DNA of 64,000 bases from JAPPHA01 sp963662705 (GCA_963662705.2 OY759767.1:3782001-3846000); one strand, 5' to 3'; shown: positions 26,220 through 36,071, counted from the first letter of the stretch. The notes: a model not told the origin generated them from the letters alone. A program made the numbers and translations.

Positions 26220-26578
26220 CGCGCATCCTTTTCCAGGAGCTCAAGAACCTCGTCCTTTCCCCGAACTTCCCCGGACCTTGACCTGAGGTCGTCAACTTCC
26301 CGTTCCAGCCGCCGGATTTCGCGACCACGCTCACTCGCCTGCCGCCGATGGCGATGACCGCGAAAATATTCGCGGACCGCCCCTGCGATCAGCCCGACAA
26401 TCACGGCGCTAAACACGATCACGTACTGCGGAACCAGGTAGGCGCCCGTGAACCCCAGGATGTCCCCGACACCCTTCGGGAACAATCGGAACGTGACAAT
26501 GTCGCGATTGACGAGGCAAAGCATGACCAGGAATGCTGCAAGGACAACCAGGACGACGATTCGAAAGAACTGGATCAT
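26216..26578 (-). CDS. lapA: LapA-domain (DUF1049) membrane protein
   Basis: Small inner-membrane protein, 120 aa, with two hydrophobic segments (about residues 5-25 and 45-65) separated by the conserved N-R-D turn (LVNRDIVTFRLFP). A charged C-terminal coiled coil follows (EIRRLEREVDDLRSRSGE). In enterobacteria LapA works with LapB in lipopolysaccharide quality control; a conserved role here is an inference. It sits between ihfB and trpF as in many alphaproteobacteria. Confidence 0.85.
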   Translation of the reverse strand: MIQFFRIVVLVVLAAFLVMLCLVNRDIVTFRLFPKGVGDILGFTGAYLVPQYVIVFSAVIVGLIAGAVREYFRGHRHRRQASERGREIRRLEREVDDLRSRSGEVRGKDEVLELLEKDAR

Positions 26579-26611
26579 CCAATCTCAACCCGCCTCCGGG
26601 TATCGAAACCT

Positions 26612-26893
26612 CTACTCCCGGCCGTTGAGACGATCCCTGAGCTGCTTTCCGGTCGCAAATACAGGTACGTGTTTTTCGCTCACCTCGACAGGTTCGCCCG
26701 TCCGGGGATTACGGGCCCGGCGCTCCCGGCGATGCCGAACGGCAAACGTTCCGAAACCACGTAACTCGACACGGTTCCCTTCGGTCAATCCGGAGACGAT
26801 TTCATCGAACACCGTTGTTACCGCGCGTTCCGCATAATCTCTCTTGAGACCGAAATCCCTGGCGATCATCGTGATCAAATCGGACCTCACCAT
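26612..26893 (-). CDS. ihfB: Integration host factor beta subunit
   Basis: Small DNA-bending protein, 93 aa, which pairs with IhfA. It has the HU/IHF fold with the flexible arm RNPRTGEPVEVSEKHVPVF and the VELRGFGTFAVR strand pair. A strong ribosome binding site (AGGAAGGGG) precedes the start. It lies downstream of rpsA, the classical rpsA-ihfB pairing. Confidence 0.95.
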   Translation of the reverse strand: MVRSDLITMIARDFGLKRDYAERAVTTVFDEIVSGLTEGNRVELRGFGTFAVRHRRERRARNPRTGEPVEVSEKHVPVFATGKQLRDRLNGRE

Positions 26894-27107
26894 GGAAGCA
26901 CCCCTTCCTGACTGAAAAAAACACAGGAACCGATGACCAGATTACACGGCAGGCGTATCTCCGTAAAGGATTTCGGTAACGGCAAGTTGCGTCGTGTCAT
27001 CGCCAGGTTGTCGTACGTGCGGACGACCGCCCCGCCAGAGAGACCGCCTCGGTCACCGCACGCCCGAAAGCGTTTTGACCCCAAAGACGGCGAACGGGCC
27101 GCCCGCC

Positions 27108-28832
27108 TCAATCGTCTTCCTTTTTCTGCAGGGCAGCACCAAGAATGTCTCCAAGCGACGCTCCCGAATCGGTAGATCCGTACTGGGCAACGGCTTCCTG
27201 TTCCTCGGCAATTTCACGCGCCTTGATCGAGAGCTTCAGCTTGCGCCCTCCCCGCTCAATTCCGGTAACGAGAACGTCAATCTTGTCACCAACCGAATAT
27301 CGGTCCGGTCGCTGTTCCGACCGATCACGGCTGAGGTCGGCGCGTCGAACAAAGGATTTCGCGCCCTGGTAATCCACGCCGATTCCGCCGTCCTCGATTG
27401 ACGTCACGGTTACCGTCACCACTTCTCCGCGCTTCAGACCCGAAACCGCCTTCACGAACGGGTCATTCAGTGCCTTGACCGACAGTGAAATCCTCTCCTT
27501 GGCCGGGTCGACATCGAGGACGAGGACATCGACCGTGTCTCCCTTGCGATATTCCTTGATCGCCTGGTCTCCCGGGCGGTCCCAGTCCAGATCGGACAGG
27601 TGCACCATGCCGTCGATGCCCCCTTCGAGCCCCACGAAAAGGCCGAATTCGGTAATGTTCTTGACCTCCCCGGAGATTTCGCTGCCGGAAGGGTAGTTCG
27701 CCGCAAAGTTCTCCCACGGATTCCCCTGAACCTGCTTGAGACCCAGCGACACCCGCCGCTTGTTGGTATCAACGTCCAGAACCATGACCTGCACTTCCTG
27801 GGACGTCGACACGATTCGGCCCGGATGAACATTTTTTTTCGTCCACGACATCTCGGAGACATGGACCAGTCCCTCGACACCCGGCTCCAATTCAACAAAG
27901 GCGCCGTAATCCGTGATGTTCGTCACGCGTCCGGTATGAACCGTGTCAATCGGGTACGTCTCCCGGACGGACTTCCACGGGTCCTCCTGGAGTTGCTTGA
28001 TGCCCAGGCTGATCCGCTGGTTTTCCCGGTTGATCTTGACGACCTGAACCTTGACCGTCTCACCGACGGTAACCACTTCGGAAGGATGGCGAACCCGGTG
28101 CCAGGCCATGTCGGTCACATGGAGCAATCCGTCCACACCGCCAAGGTCCACAAAGGCCCCGTAGTCGAGGACGTTCTTGACCAGGCCTTCGACCACATCG
28201 CCATCATTCAGGCGCCCGACGACTTCCGCGCGTTGCTCCGCGCGGGATTCTTCAAGAATCGCCCGCCGTGACACCACGATATTGCCCTTGTTGCGGTCGA
28301 GTTTCAGAATCTGGAATGGCTGCGGGATTTCCATGAGCGGAGTCACGTCGCGAACCGGTCGGACATCGACTTGCGAGCCGGGCAGAAACGCAACGGCTCC
28401 GCCCAGGTCAACCGTGAATCCGCCCTTGACCCGGTTGAAGATCTTGCCCTCGACCTTTTCGCTCGCGGCATAAGCCTTCTCGAGCCGATCCCAGGCCTCT
28501 TCCCGCCGCGCCTTGTCCCTGCTTATGACAGCTTCGCCGCGGGCGTTTTCGACCCGCTCGAGATATACCTCGACACTGTCGCCTTCGGAAATCTCCGATG
28601 CCTCGCCGTGCCGCGCGAACTCCTTGAGGTCAACACGGCCTTCCATCTTGTAACCGATATCGATGATCGCCTTTTCGGCCTCAACCGCGATCACACGTCC
28701 CTTGACGACGGACCCTTCCGTCGGGGTATCGATTTCAAAGCTTTCATTGAGGAGAGCCTCGAACTCCTGCATCGAGGCGCTGGCGGGCATTGTCATTGAT
28801 GTTGTCTTCCTGGAATTTGCCGGTTTGGCCAC
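27108..28832 (-). CDS. rpsA: 30S ribosomal protein S1
   Basis: Ribosomal protein that recruits mRNA to the 30S subunit. It is 574 aa with six S1 RNA-binding repeats, the Gram-negative type. Recognisable repeats contain FVDLGGVDGLLHVTDMAWHR, FVELEPGVEGLVHVSEMSW and FVGLEGGIDGMVHLSDLDW. The gap to ihfB is 214 bp, suggesting that ihfB also has its own promoter. cmk lies 96 bp upstream. Confidence 0.97.
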   Translation of the reverse strand: MAKPANSRKTTSMTMPASASMQEFEALLNESFEIDTPTEGSVVKGRVIAVEAEKAIIDIGYKMEGRVDLKEFARHGEASEISEGDSVEVYLERVENARGEAVISRDKARREEAWDRLEKAYAASEKVEGKIFNRVKGGFTVDLGGAVAFLPGSQVDVRPVRDVTPLMEIPQPFQILKLDRNKGNIVVSRRAILEESRAEQRAEVVGRLNDGDVVEGLVKNVLDYGAFVDLGGVDGLLHVTDMAWHRVRHPSEVVTVGETVKVQVVKINRENQRISLGIKQLQEDPWKSVRETYPIDTVHTGRVTNITDYGAFVELEPGVEGLVHVSEMSWTKKNVHPGRIVSTSQEVQVMVLDVDTNKRRVSLGLKQVQGNPWENFAANYPSGSEISGEVKNITEFGLFVGLEGGIDGMVHLSDLDWDRPGDQAIKEYRKGDTVDVLVLDVDPAKERISLSVKALNDPFVKAVSGLKRGEVVTVTVTSIEDGGIGVDYQGAKSFVRRADLSRDRSEQRPDRYSVGDKIDVLVTGIERGGRKLKLSIKAREIAEEQEAVAQYGSTDSGASLGDILGAALQKKEDD

Positions 28833-28928
28833 GCGACAGTCTGTGCGGGTCTTGGTGCGGTATCCTGCGTTTTCGTTTCGGCCCCGTAGCGAATGGAGTT
28901 GCCAAAAAACAAGAGAAGGGCCGGTTGT

Positions 28929-29567
28929 CTACCGACCCTGCCCATGTCTTGCCTCAACAACTGCCATCGCCGTCGCGACTGCGGTCTCTATAGACATTTC
29001 ACTCGTGTCAAGCAACACCGCATCCTTCGCCCGGCGAAGCGGAGCAACGGATCGACCGGAATCAAGCGAGTCCCGTGCGCGAATCGCCTCAAGAACGACC
29101 TGGCGGCCGGGGGCGTCTGCACGATCGCGCGTCTCCACAAACCTTCGTTCGGCGCGAATGTCCTCTCGAGCCGTGACATACAGCTTGACCTCGGCATCGG
29201 GGCAAACGACGGTTCCAATGTCGCGCCCGTCCAGTACGACACCTCCCTCTCGCGCGGCGAACCGACGCTGAAACCTGATCAGTGCGTCACGGACTGCGGG
29301 AATCGCTGCAACGGACGATGCGACGGCCGAAACCTCTTCGTCACGCAGGCGTTTGTCCGAGAGATCCGCCTCGGTAATCCGACCCGCGATCACGGGGGCT
29401 TGAGCCTCGATGTCCGACAACGTTCCGGCCTCGAGCAGTTTCAAACCAACAACCCGATACAACAGGCCGGTATCCAGGTGATGAAACCCGAACCGTTCGG
29501 CGATCGCGCGCGCGATCGTCCCCTTGCCCGCCGCCGCGGGACCATCAATCGCGACCGTGAAGCTCAT
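28929..29567 (-). CDS. cmk: Cytidylate kinase
   Basis: Phosphorylates CMP and dCMP, 212 aa. The P-loop is DGPAAAGKGTIARAIAE at the N-terminus, and the CMP-binding motif is VLDGRDIGTVVCPDA. The ATG start overlaps the aroA stop (ATGA). The aroA-cmk-rpsA order is widely conserved in proteobacteria. Confidence 0.96.
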   Translation of the reverse strand: MSFTVAIDGPAAAGKGTIARAIAERFGFHHLDTGLLYRVVGLKLLEAGTLSDIEAQAPVIAGRITEADLSDKRLRDEEVSAVASSVAAIPAVRDALIRFQRRFAAREGGVVLDGRDIGTVVCPDAEVKLYVTAREDIRAERRFVETRDRADAPGRQVVLEAIRARDSLDSGRSVAPLRRAKDAVLLDTSEMSIETAVATAMAVVEARHGQGR

Positions 29568-30919
29568 GCGCGGGCGTCCGGGATCTCCAGGCGCGCTCCA
29601 AGACTCCGCATCAGCGGAACGAATCCCGGGAAACTGGTATCGATGACTCTTCCATCATCGATCGCGATCCCGTGCCGGGATGCCAAGCCAAGGCAGAGGA
29701 ACGCCATTGCTATCCGATGATCGAGGCGTGATTCGACAGTTCCGCCACCCGGGACACCGGCGGCTCCCCTGCCGTGTATCACCAGTGAATCGCCGGTCTC
29801 GTCAACCGTGACTCCATTCGCTTCCAGCCCCCTGGCGGTTGCGTCGATTCGATCGCATTCCTTGACACGCAATTCCCCGATTCCCCTCAGGGTGGTGGGG
29901 CCGTCCGCACACGCCGCAACGGCCGCGAGGACCGGGTATTCATCGATCATTGACGGCGCGCGTTCCGCAGGCACGTCGACGCCCTTCAGTTCGCTGAATC
30001 GAACCCTGAGATCGGCGACCGGCTCGCCACCTGTTTCACGTTCATCGCTGAACTCCAGGCGGGCTCCCATCTCGAGAAGCGTTACATACAGCCCGTTCCT
30101 GGTCGGATTCCGGCTGACGCCCGGTATGTGAACATCGGAACCCTCGGTTACCAGGGCGGCACACACGGGAAACGCTGCCGAGGACGGATCACGTGGCACG
30201 ACGATTTCGCAGCCAGACAGCTCTGCATGTCCCGTCACGGATATCACCTGTCCGCCGTTCGTGATTTCCGTCGCGACTTCAGCACCGAACGACCCGAGAA
30301 GCCGTTCCGTATGATCCCGGGTCGGTACAGGCTCGAAAACACGGGAAATTCCCGGCGTATTGAGACCTGCAAGGAGAACCGCGGACTTGACCTGCGCCGA
30401 CGGGACCGGGGATTCGAACTCGACGGGGACGGGGTTCGGTGCGCCGATCAGTGTCAATGGCAAGCGACCTCCGGAACGGCCATATGCTCTCGCGCCGAAC
30501 AGTCCCAGCGGTTCAGTTACGCGCACCATTGGCCTCGAGCACAATGACGGGTCTCCGGTGTATGTCACCGCGATCGGCTGCGTCGCGGCAGCCCCCATGA
30601 TCAGGCGTACGCCTGTCCCGGAATTCCCGCAGTCAATCACGTCGGAGGGTTCGGCGAATCCTCCCGTCCCGACCCCGTGAACGACCCTGTGTCCGTCCTC
30701 GTCCCGGGCAATCGTCGCACCGAACGCCTGCATGGCGCGTTCGGTGTTCAGGACATCCTGGCTTTCGAGCAATCCCTGAATGCATGTCCTGCCGACAGAA
30801 AGCGCCCCGAGGATCAGCGCCCGGTGCGACACGGACTTGTCGCCGGGCACCGAGGCGGTTCCGCGCAACGGGCCCGAACGAAATGAAATCAACTCTCGAG
30901 ATTCTTCGATTCCTGCCAT
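29564..30919 (-). CDS. aroA: 3-phosphoshikimate 1-carboxyvinyltransferase (EPSP synthase)
   Basis: Shikimate pathway enzyme making EPSP from shikimate-3-phosphate and PEP. It is 451 aa, with two inverse alpha-beta domains. Motifs are GDKSVSHRALILGAL near residue 25, NSGTGVRLIMG near 99 and DHRIAMAF near 408. GDKS with an Ala-containing NSGTG segment resembles class II type enzymes, but I would not assign glyphosate behaviour from this. It is the first gene of the aroA-cmk-rpsA-ihfB-lapA-trpF-trpB run. Confidence 0.96.
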   Translation of the reverse strand: MAGIEESRELISFRSGPLRGTASVPGDKSVSHRALILGALSVGRTCIQGLLESQDVLNTERAMQAFGATIARDEDGHRVVHGVGTGGFAEPSDVIDCGNSGTGVRLIMGAAATQPIAVTYTGDPSLCSRPMVRVTEPLGLFGARAYGRSGGRLPLTLIGAPNPVPVEFESPVPSAQVKSAVLLAGLNTPGISRVFEPVPTRDHTERLLGSFGAEVATEITNGGQVISVTGHAELSGCEIVVPRDPSSAAFPVCAALVTEGSDVHIPGVSRNPTRNGLYVTLLEMGARLEFSDERETGGEPVADLRVRFSELKGVDVPAERAPSMIDEYPVLAAVAACADGPTTLRGIGELRVKECDRIDATARGLEANGVTVDETGDSLVIHGRGAAGVPGGGTVESRLDHRIAMAFLCLGLASRHGIAIDDGRVIDTSFPGFVPLMRSLGARLEIPDARA

Positions 30920-31022
30920 TCCGTCGCTCTTCGACCTGTTTCACGGTGCCCGGGGGCAATCCGTTTCGATCGTTACTCGCTCCCGGGCGCGCGCCTTCGG
31001 GACAGTCTCGCCAGCGTCGGCG

Positions 31023-31733
31023 TCACGGCTTGACGAAGGTGAGGTAAGTCGGGACCCGCGCCTCCCTGAGAGCCTTCCGTTCGTATCGTGTGGACATGCC
31101 GTCTGTCCACCGCTCGCGCCAGTCCTTCGGACTGCATGCGGGCCATTCGTATTTCATGCGAAACAGCATCTGTTCCAGTGCCTGGGCCACGAAACTCCCG
31201 ATGTCGGTCGCGACCCGAAGTTCCGCGCCCGACTTCAATGCCCTGTCCAGCAGGTCGAGATACTGAGGAGTCACAAATCGGCGGCTGAAATGTCGCCGTT
31301 TGGGCCATGGATCGGGATAGAGCAGATAGGCCCTGTCGATCGACTCACCCGGCAAGACTTCCAGTAGATCTCTCACGTCGCCAACGTGGATTCGAACGTT
31401 TCCGATTCGGGACTCGAAGAGTTCTCCGACCAGTCTTGCGACACCGTTGACGTAATGCTCGCACCCGATGAAATTCGTGTGGGGATACACCCTGGCAAGG
31501 TGAATGAGATGCTCTCCGTATCCGAATCCGATCTCAAGCCAAACCGGCTGATCCCCTTGCCGGTCTCCGCAATCCGCCAGGTCGACGGGAGACCTTTCCG
31601 GATTCTCCGTCTGGCCCACGCCCGGAATCTGGTATTCCGCCGCGCGTTCCCTGAAATTGAATAGCTGGCGACTCCCGAGCCTGCGTCCTCGACGGCGTCC
31701 AAAGATTTTTCTGTGCCCGATTTCATCATTCAT
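31023..31733 (-). CDS. trmB: tRNA (guanine-N7)-methyltransferase
   Basis: Makes m7G46 in the variable loop of tRNAs, 236 aa. SAM-binding LEIGFGYGEHL, the DVRDLL segment, and the family hallmark LYPDPWPKRRHFSRR are present. In many alphaproteobacteria metK separates lnt from trmB; here only about 146 bp separates them and no metK is seen. Confidence 0.95.
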   Translation of the reverse strand: MNDEIGHRKIFGRRRGRRLGSRQLFNFRERAAEYQIPGVGQTENPERSPVDLADCGDRQGDQPVWLEIGFGYGEHLIHLARVYPHTNFIGCEHYVNGVARLVGELFESRIGNVRIHVGDVRDLLEVLPGESIDRAYLLYPDPWPKRRHFSRRFVTPQYLDLLDRALKSGAELRVATDIGSFVAQALEQMLFRMKYEWPACSPKDWRERWTDGMSTRYERKALREARVPTYLTFVKP

Positions 31734-31879
31734 GGTGATTCAGGGCCTGATCACGGCGCGCATTCGTTCGCATTGACTGGTTCCGAAGGCCGTGCTCCTG
31801 CCATACGCGCAATGCGCACAGGCGAGGAAACATGTGCCTGTTTGCAGGCCATTCCCGGCTTGTCTCGCGGTAGAGCGCA

Positions 31880-33508
31880 TCAATTCGCGTCGTCCGAATA
31901 GGTGCCTTCCGGGCGGGGCTGTCCCGGCGCCCGTGGTGGCCTCATCGCCGTGCCCCCGACCCGCGCGGCAACCAGGGCAAGGAACGCAATGAACATCCAT
32001 GGCCATTCGCCGCTGCGCACGTAGAGCGTGGGGGAAATCGGAGCCGGAAGGTCGTGGTCCAGGTAAGCCGCCTTGCCAAGAGGAATGCTCGACACGACGC
32101 GACCATATGCATCGACAACCGCCGAAATTCCGGTGTTCGCGGCCCTGACAAGCGGCAATCCCTGTTCGATCGCGCGCGCCCGGGCCTGAACCAGGTGCTG
32201 GTAGGGACCCGAAATCTCGCCAAACCACGCATCGTTGGTCACGTGAAGCAGCCAGCCCGGTCGGCCACCTCCCGCACTGACATCCGCCGGAAAGACAGCT
32301 TCATAACAGATCAGCGGCAATACCGACGGAAGTTCGGGCAACTTGACGACGCGCGGGCCGGGACCCGCCGAAAACCCCTTCGATCCTCCGCCTGCAATTC
32401 CTTCCAACCCGCCGATTCCCAGGAGACCGACAAGCGGCACGTACTCACCGAAAGGCACCAGATGGTGTTTGTCATAGACATCGACCAATTGCCCGGATCC
32501 GTCGATAAAGACCACGCTGTTGAAGACCCTGCCCCCTTCCCGTCGCTGAACACCCGCGATCGCCATCGTTTCGGACCCTGCGGCTTCGGCAATCGTATCG
32601 AGGACCAGGGGATTCCGGTCGCGTGAAAAGGCGAATGCAGTTTCCGGCCAAACGACCACGTCCGGGGAACCGGTTCCTTCCTGCCGTTCGGCGGTGAACC
32701 GGAGCATGCGATCGAAGAAGACTTCAGCCATTCCCGGCTTCCATTTCAGTTGCTGTTCGGCGTTTGGCTGCACGACCCTGATCCTGACCTCGTTGTCCGC
32801 CCGGGACTCTTCCGCGCCCTCCAGGCGAACCCAGCCGAAGAACATGGCCACGGCAAGAACAGTCGCCGGGATGCCAATGCGAACGAGACGCGGCAGCTCG
32901 TGCATGGCCGGTACCAGACACGCAAGATAGGTCAAGAAACCGAGTCCGAACGGCCCCGTAACCGCAACGAGCTGGAACAGGGGGAGTTCGCTCCAGACAT
33001 ACCCGATCAAGCCCCACGGGAATCCCGTAAACAGGATCGAGCGGGAGAACTCGGCGAGGCTCCACAATGCCGCCAGGGCCGGAACGGCAAATGTTCCATG
33101 GCTGAAGAATTGCCGTGCAAGACAGAACGGAATTGCCCAGAACAACGACATTCCGGTCGCCGTCAGAACGAGCGCGAACGGCGCCATCCATCCATGGCTT
33201 TCCGGCTGAACCAGAAACGGTTCGACGATCCAGAACATCGTCGCACCGAAATATCCGGTTCCGGCGAGCAAACCGACGATGAACGCCTGCCGTGACCCCT
33301 GCACGCGCAGGAACATCCATCCCAGGGCCGGAAGTGCCAGCAGCACCCCGTACGGGAACGACACCGGCGCATGACCCAGGCCCATGACTGCGCCAAGTCC
33401 GGCACATGCGACCAGGCCAAGTCCCGGGAATCGCGTTGCGGAATTCACCCAACCGGTACCAGGATTCCCGGCCATGACACGTTGCTTCAACCTGCGGGAA
33501 TCACTCAC
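31880..33508 (-). CDS. lnt: Apolipoprotein N-acyltransferase
   Basis: Inner-membrane enzyme adding the third acyl chain to lipoproteins, 542 aa. The N-terminal half has several hydrophobic helices. The periplasmic nitrilase domain carries the catalytic triad: Glu in WPETAFAFSR, Lys in YDKHHLVPFGEY and Cys in PLICYEAVFP. It starts at GTG 33508, overlapping the corC stop by 4 nt (GTGA). Confidence 0.96.
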   Translation of the reverse strand: MSDSRRLKQRVMAGNPGTGWVNSATRFPGLGLVACAGLGAVMGLGHAPVSFPYGVLLALPALGWMFLRVQGSRQAFIVGLLAGTGYFGATMFWIVEPFLVQPESHGWMAPFALVLTATGMSLFWAIPFCLARQFFSHGTFAVPALAALWSLAEFSRSILFTGFPWGLIGYVWSELPLFQLVAVTGPFGLGFLTYLACLVPAMHELPRLVRIGIPATVLAVAMFFGWVRLEGAEESRADNEVRIRVVQPNAEQQLKWKPGMAEVFFDRMLRFTAERQEGTGSPDVVVWPETAFAFSRDRNPLVLDTIAEAAGSETMAIAGVQRREGGRVFNSVVFIDGSGQLVDVYDKHHLVPFGEYVPLVGLLGIGGLEGIAGGGSKGFSAGPGPRVVKLPELPSVLPLICYEAVFPADVSAGGGRPGWLLHVTNDAWFGEISGPYQHLVQARARAIEQGLPLVRAANTGISAVVDAYGRVVSSIPLGKAAYLDHDLPAPISPTLYVRSGEWPWMFIAFLALVAARVGGTAMRPPRAPGQPRPEGTYSDDAN

Positions 33509-34362
33509 GCGTTGCTTGCGGCCTTGCGTACCCTCAAACGACGGACTCTTCTTGGGTCTGCTTCGACGATCTCGACTTCATAACCCTTTCCGAGGGGAAT
33601 GACTTCACCGCGTACGGGAACACGGCCACAGGCCCTGAACACGAGGCCTCCGAGCGTACCGATTTCCTCGTTGTCCGGCTCGTCCAGGAAGATTTCGCCC
33701 ACCGTTTCCTGGAACGTGTCCAGCGGGGCCCTTGCCTGGCAGAGGTAGACGCCCGGCCTCTCTTCGATCCATGGCGTATCCGCCTCGGCGTCGTGTTCGT
33801 CGACGATTTCACCGACAACCTGTTCGATCAGGTCTTCCGTGGTCACGAGCCCGTCAACACCGCCATATTCATCGATGACGAGCGCGATGTGCTTGCGTTC
33901 GCTTTGCATTTTCTGAAACAAGACGCCGATGGGCATGGAAGGAGGAGCGAAAAGCAAAGGCCTGATCAGCGTCTTCAGATTGAATTTCCTTGACCTGCCG
34001 TTGAACCCGTAAGCGAGCGCCAGGTCCTTCAGATGGACCATTCCGATCGGATTATCGAGCGTGTTCATGTAGACGGGTAAACGGGAAAAGCCGCTGTCGC
34101 TGAAGACCTGGACAAGCTCCTCTCTTCCCAGGTCATGAGAAACGGCGACAATGTCCGCCCGCGGAACAGCAACGTCCTCGACCCGCAAGGAAAGCAGATT
34201 GCCAATGCCTCCTTCCGGTAACGGCTGGCCGGATACAACGGGCGGCGGGACCGGAGGCGAAGCCGGCCGCAACAGGCCTGCAAAGTAATGTAGGAGGGTT
34301 TGCCCGGATCTTGAGCGCGCGCCACGCGCTGCACCAGGGGAACCTTCGGTTGTCTCGTTCAT
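33505..34362 (-). CDS. corC: CorC/HlyC-type CBS-pair protein
   Basis: Cytoplasmic protein, about 285 aa, with two CBS domains (FSRLPVYMNTLDNPIGMVH and HIALVIDEYGGVDGLVT regions) and a C-terminal CorC_HlyC transporter-associated domain. It is linked to magnesium and cobalt homeostasis in related bacteria. It lacks the N-terminal DUF21 membrane domain of full-length hemolysin-like proteins. The start is uncertain: ATG 34362 precedes the Ser/Gly/Arg-rich linker, and ATG 34392 is an alternative. It belongs to the phoH-ybeY-corC-lnt run. Confidence 0.9.
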   Translation of the reverse strand: MNETTEGSPGAARGARSRSGQTLLHYFAGLLRPASPPVPPPVVSGQPLPEGGIGNLLSLRVEDVAVPRADIVAVSHDLGREELVQVFSDSGFSRLPVYMNTLDNPIGMVHLKDLALAYGFNGRSRKFNLKTLIRPLLFAPPSMPIGVLFQKMQSERKHIALVIDEYGGVDGLVTTEDLIEQVVGEIVDEHDAEADTPWIEERPGVYLCQARAPLDTFQETVGEIFLDEPDNEEIGTLGGLVFRACGRVPVRGEVIPLGKGYEVEIVEADPRRVRRLRVRKAASNA

Positions 34363-34409
34363 GTGTTCCAGGCGATGGCCTTGAAGCGTCATCCCATTCA
34401 GCTGCAGTT

Positions 34410-34949
34410 TCAATATGGGTTACCGATACCCAGTTTGGCAAGGGCAGATATTTCTATCGCCTGCATGTTTACCGCTTCGGAGTCGGTGTCGTGCCGATAC
34501 CCCAGGAGATGCAGGACGCCGTGGATCAAGAGATGCGTCACGTGGTCGTCAAGCGATTTGCCCTGCATGGCGGCCTCGGATACACAAGTTTCATAAGCGA
34601 GCGCGACATCACCGAGACTACCGCTCCAGTGCCAGTCTTCATCGCCGTTGCCATTCGGTAGTGCGGAATGATGGGAGGCCGGGCCGGCTCCGACCCGCGG
34701 ACAGACATCGGATGCCGGCCAGGACAGGATGTTGGTCGCGGTCGGCCGGTTGCGAAACACCCCGTTGAGTTCCGCCAATCTGCCATCATCGGACGCCATG
34801 ACGACGAAACCGGGAGTCGTCGCCTCGAGCCCCAACTCGTTGCGCACGGCCAACAGGGCTCGAGCTGCAAGCTCCCGCAGGTCGGTTTCCTTCCAGCGGC
34901 GGTCCTCTACCAGCACGTCAACCGGTTCGACTGGCGTCGGATTGTCCAC
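34410..34949 (-). CDS. ybeY: Endoribonuclease YbeY (rRNA maturation)
   Basis: Metal-dependent RNase for 16S rRNA 3' end maturation and ribosome quality control. The zinc motif HGVLHLLGYRHD (H3xH5xH) is intact near the C-terminus. The open frame is long, but family-like sequence begins at VDNPTPVEPVDVLVEDRRW. The GTG at 34949 is preceded by GAGG 9 nt upstream and gives a 179-aa protein of normal length. This start lies 32 nt inside the end of phoH, so the two genes overlap out of frame. Confidence 0.93.
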   Translation of the reverse strand: MDNPTPVEPVDVLVEDRRWKETDLRELAARALLAVRNELGLEATTPGFVVMASDDGRLAELNGVFRNRPTATNILSWPASDVCPRVGAGPASHHSALPNGNGDEDWHWSGSLGDVALAYETCVSEAAMQGKSLDDHVTHLLIHGVLHLLGYRHDTDSEAVNMQAIEISALAKLGIGNPY

Positions 34950-35967
34950 TGTCGTAGGCCTCGATGATCTTTCGAACGATTCCGTGTCGAACCACGTCCC
35001 CGGATCCAAACCGAACGAACCCGATTCCGTCGATTCCGCCAAGCAGGCCGGCAGCTTCTACCAGTCCAGACACGTGACCGCGTGGCAAGTCGATCTGGCT
35101 GGTGTCGCCGGTGATGGCCATGCGCGATCCATGGCCCATGCGCGTCAGGAACATTTTCATCTGCATCGATGTCGTATTCTGGGCCTCGTCGAGCACTGCA
35201 AAGGCGTTTTCGAGCGTCCGGCCACGCATGAAAGCCAGGGGCGCGATCTCGATCTGGTTTTCTTCGATCAGGCGCCCCAACTGCTTGCCGGGAAGGAAGT
35301 CGTTGAGAGCTGCGTGCAATGGCTGCATGTAAGGATCGACCTTTTCCTTCATGTCCCCCGGAAGGAACCCAAGATGTTCCCCGGCCTCGACAGCTGGCCG
35401 GGAAAGGATGATGCGGTCGACGCGGCCGGACAGATACATCGAGACGGCGACGGCCACCGCCAGGTAGGTCTTTCCGGTGCCGGCAGGCCCGATTCCGAAG
35501 ACCATGTCGTCGTGGAACAGTCGGCGGACGTAATCAACCTGGGTCGGTGTCCGGGGCTCGACAATCTTCTTCCGGGTCCGGATTTCGAGTCGCTCGCCGT
35601 CTCCTTCGCCGGAATGCGCGTCTCCGCCCGTCGCGCTTTCAGGCGCATCCGGCGCCGCGGGCCAGGGCCCGCCTTCGAATCGAATGGCGGTGTCGACATC
35701 CTGGGAATCGACGGACCGCCCGCTTTCAAGCCGTTCGTAAAGGGCGCCAAGAATCCTGAGGGCCGATCGCGTCGCGTCGCCGTCACCGTGGACATGCAAG
35801 AGATTGCCACGGCGCGTGATCAGGACACCGGTTTCGGCTTCAATCTGCGCCAGGTTCCGATCATACTCGCCGCACAGGCTGACCAGCAGGCGGTTGTCCG
35901 GAAACTCGAGGCTGCTACCATCGCCAGAAGGCAGGTACCGGGAAATTGAATCGGCGGCTATCGCCAA
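34918..35967 (-). CDS. phoH: PhoH-family ATPase
   Basis: Cytoplasmic P-loop ATPase, 349 aa, functionally tied to YbeY in RNA metabolism. Walker A is GPAGTGKTYLAVAVA and Walker B AVLDEAQNTT. An N-terminal KH-like segment (residues 20-100) is present as in PhoH-like proteins of this operon type. It is the first gene of the run; ISAs1 copy 1 sits 88 bp upstream of its start and may separate it from its original promoter or upstream partner. Confidence 0.95.
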   Translation of the reverse strand: MAIAADSISRYLPSGDGSSLEFPDNRLLVSLCGEYDRNLAQIEAETGVLITRRGNLLHVHGDGDATRSALRILGALYERLESGRSVDSQDVDTAIRFEGGPWPAAPDAPESATGGDAHSGEGDGERLEIRTRKKIVEPRTPTQVDYVRRLFHDDMVFGIGPAGTGKTYLAVAVAVSMYLSGRVDRIILSRPAVEAGEHLGFLPGDMKEKVDPYMQPLHAALNDFLPGKQLGRLIEENQIEIAPLAFMRGRTLENAFAVLDEAQNTTSMQMKMFLTRMGHGSRMAITGDTSQIDLPRGHVSGLVEAAGLLGGIDGIGFVRFGSGDVVRHGIVRKIIEAYDSGQSDASRTG

Positions 35968-36044
35968 GCAGCACTCCGTTCGACGAATTGAGATCAGTTG
36001 ACCCGCTAACTAGCCGAAACAGCCATGGAAACGCAACCCGTGGG

Positions 36045-36054
36045 CGGATGCACC
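36045..36054. repeat. ISAs1 copy 1 target-site duplication, left
   Basis: CGGATGCACC, repeated exactly at 38223-38232. Confidence 0.95.
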
Positions 36055-36071
36055 CAAGGCAAATCCGTTCT
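36055..36071. repeat. ISAs1 copy 1 left inverted repeat
   Basis: CAAGGCAAATCCGTTCT pairs with the complement of 38206-38222 (CAGGGTGAATCTGTTCT) at 13 of 17 positions. Confidence 0.85.

Noticed and set aside
31734..31879. Possible SAM riboswitch or metK remnant between lnt and trmB
   Set aside because: metK is expected here in some alphaproteobacteria, but neither coding remnants nor a recognisable riboswitch core could be found in 146 bp.
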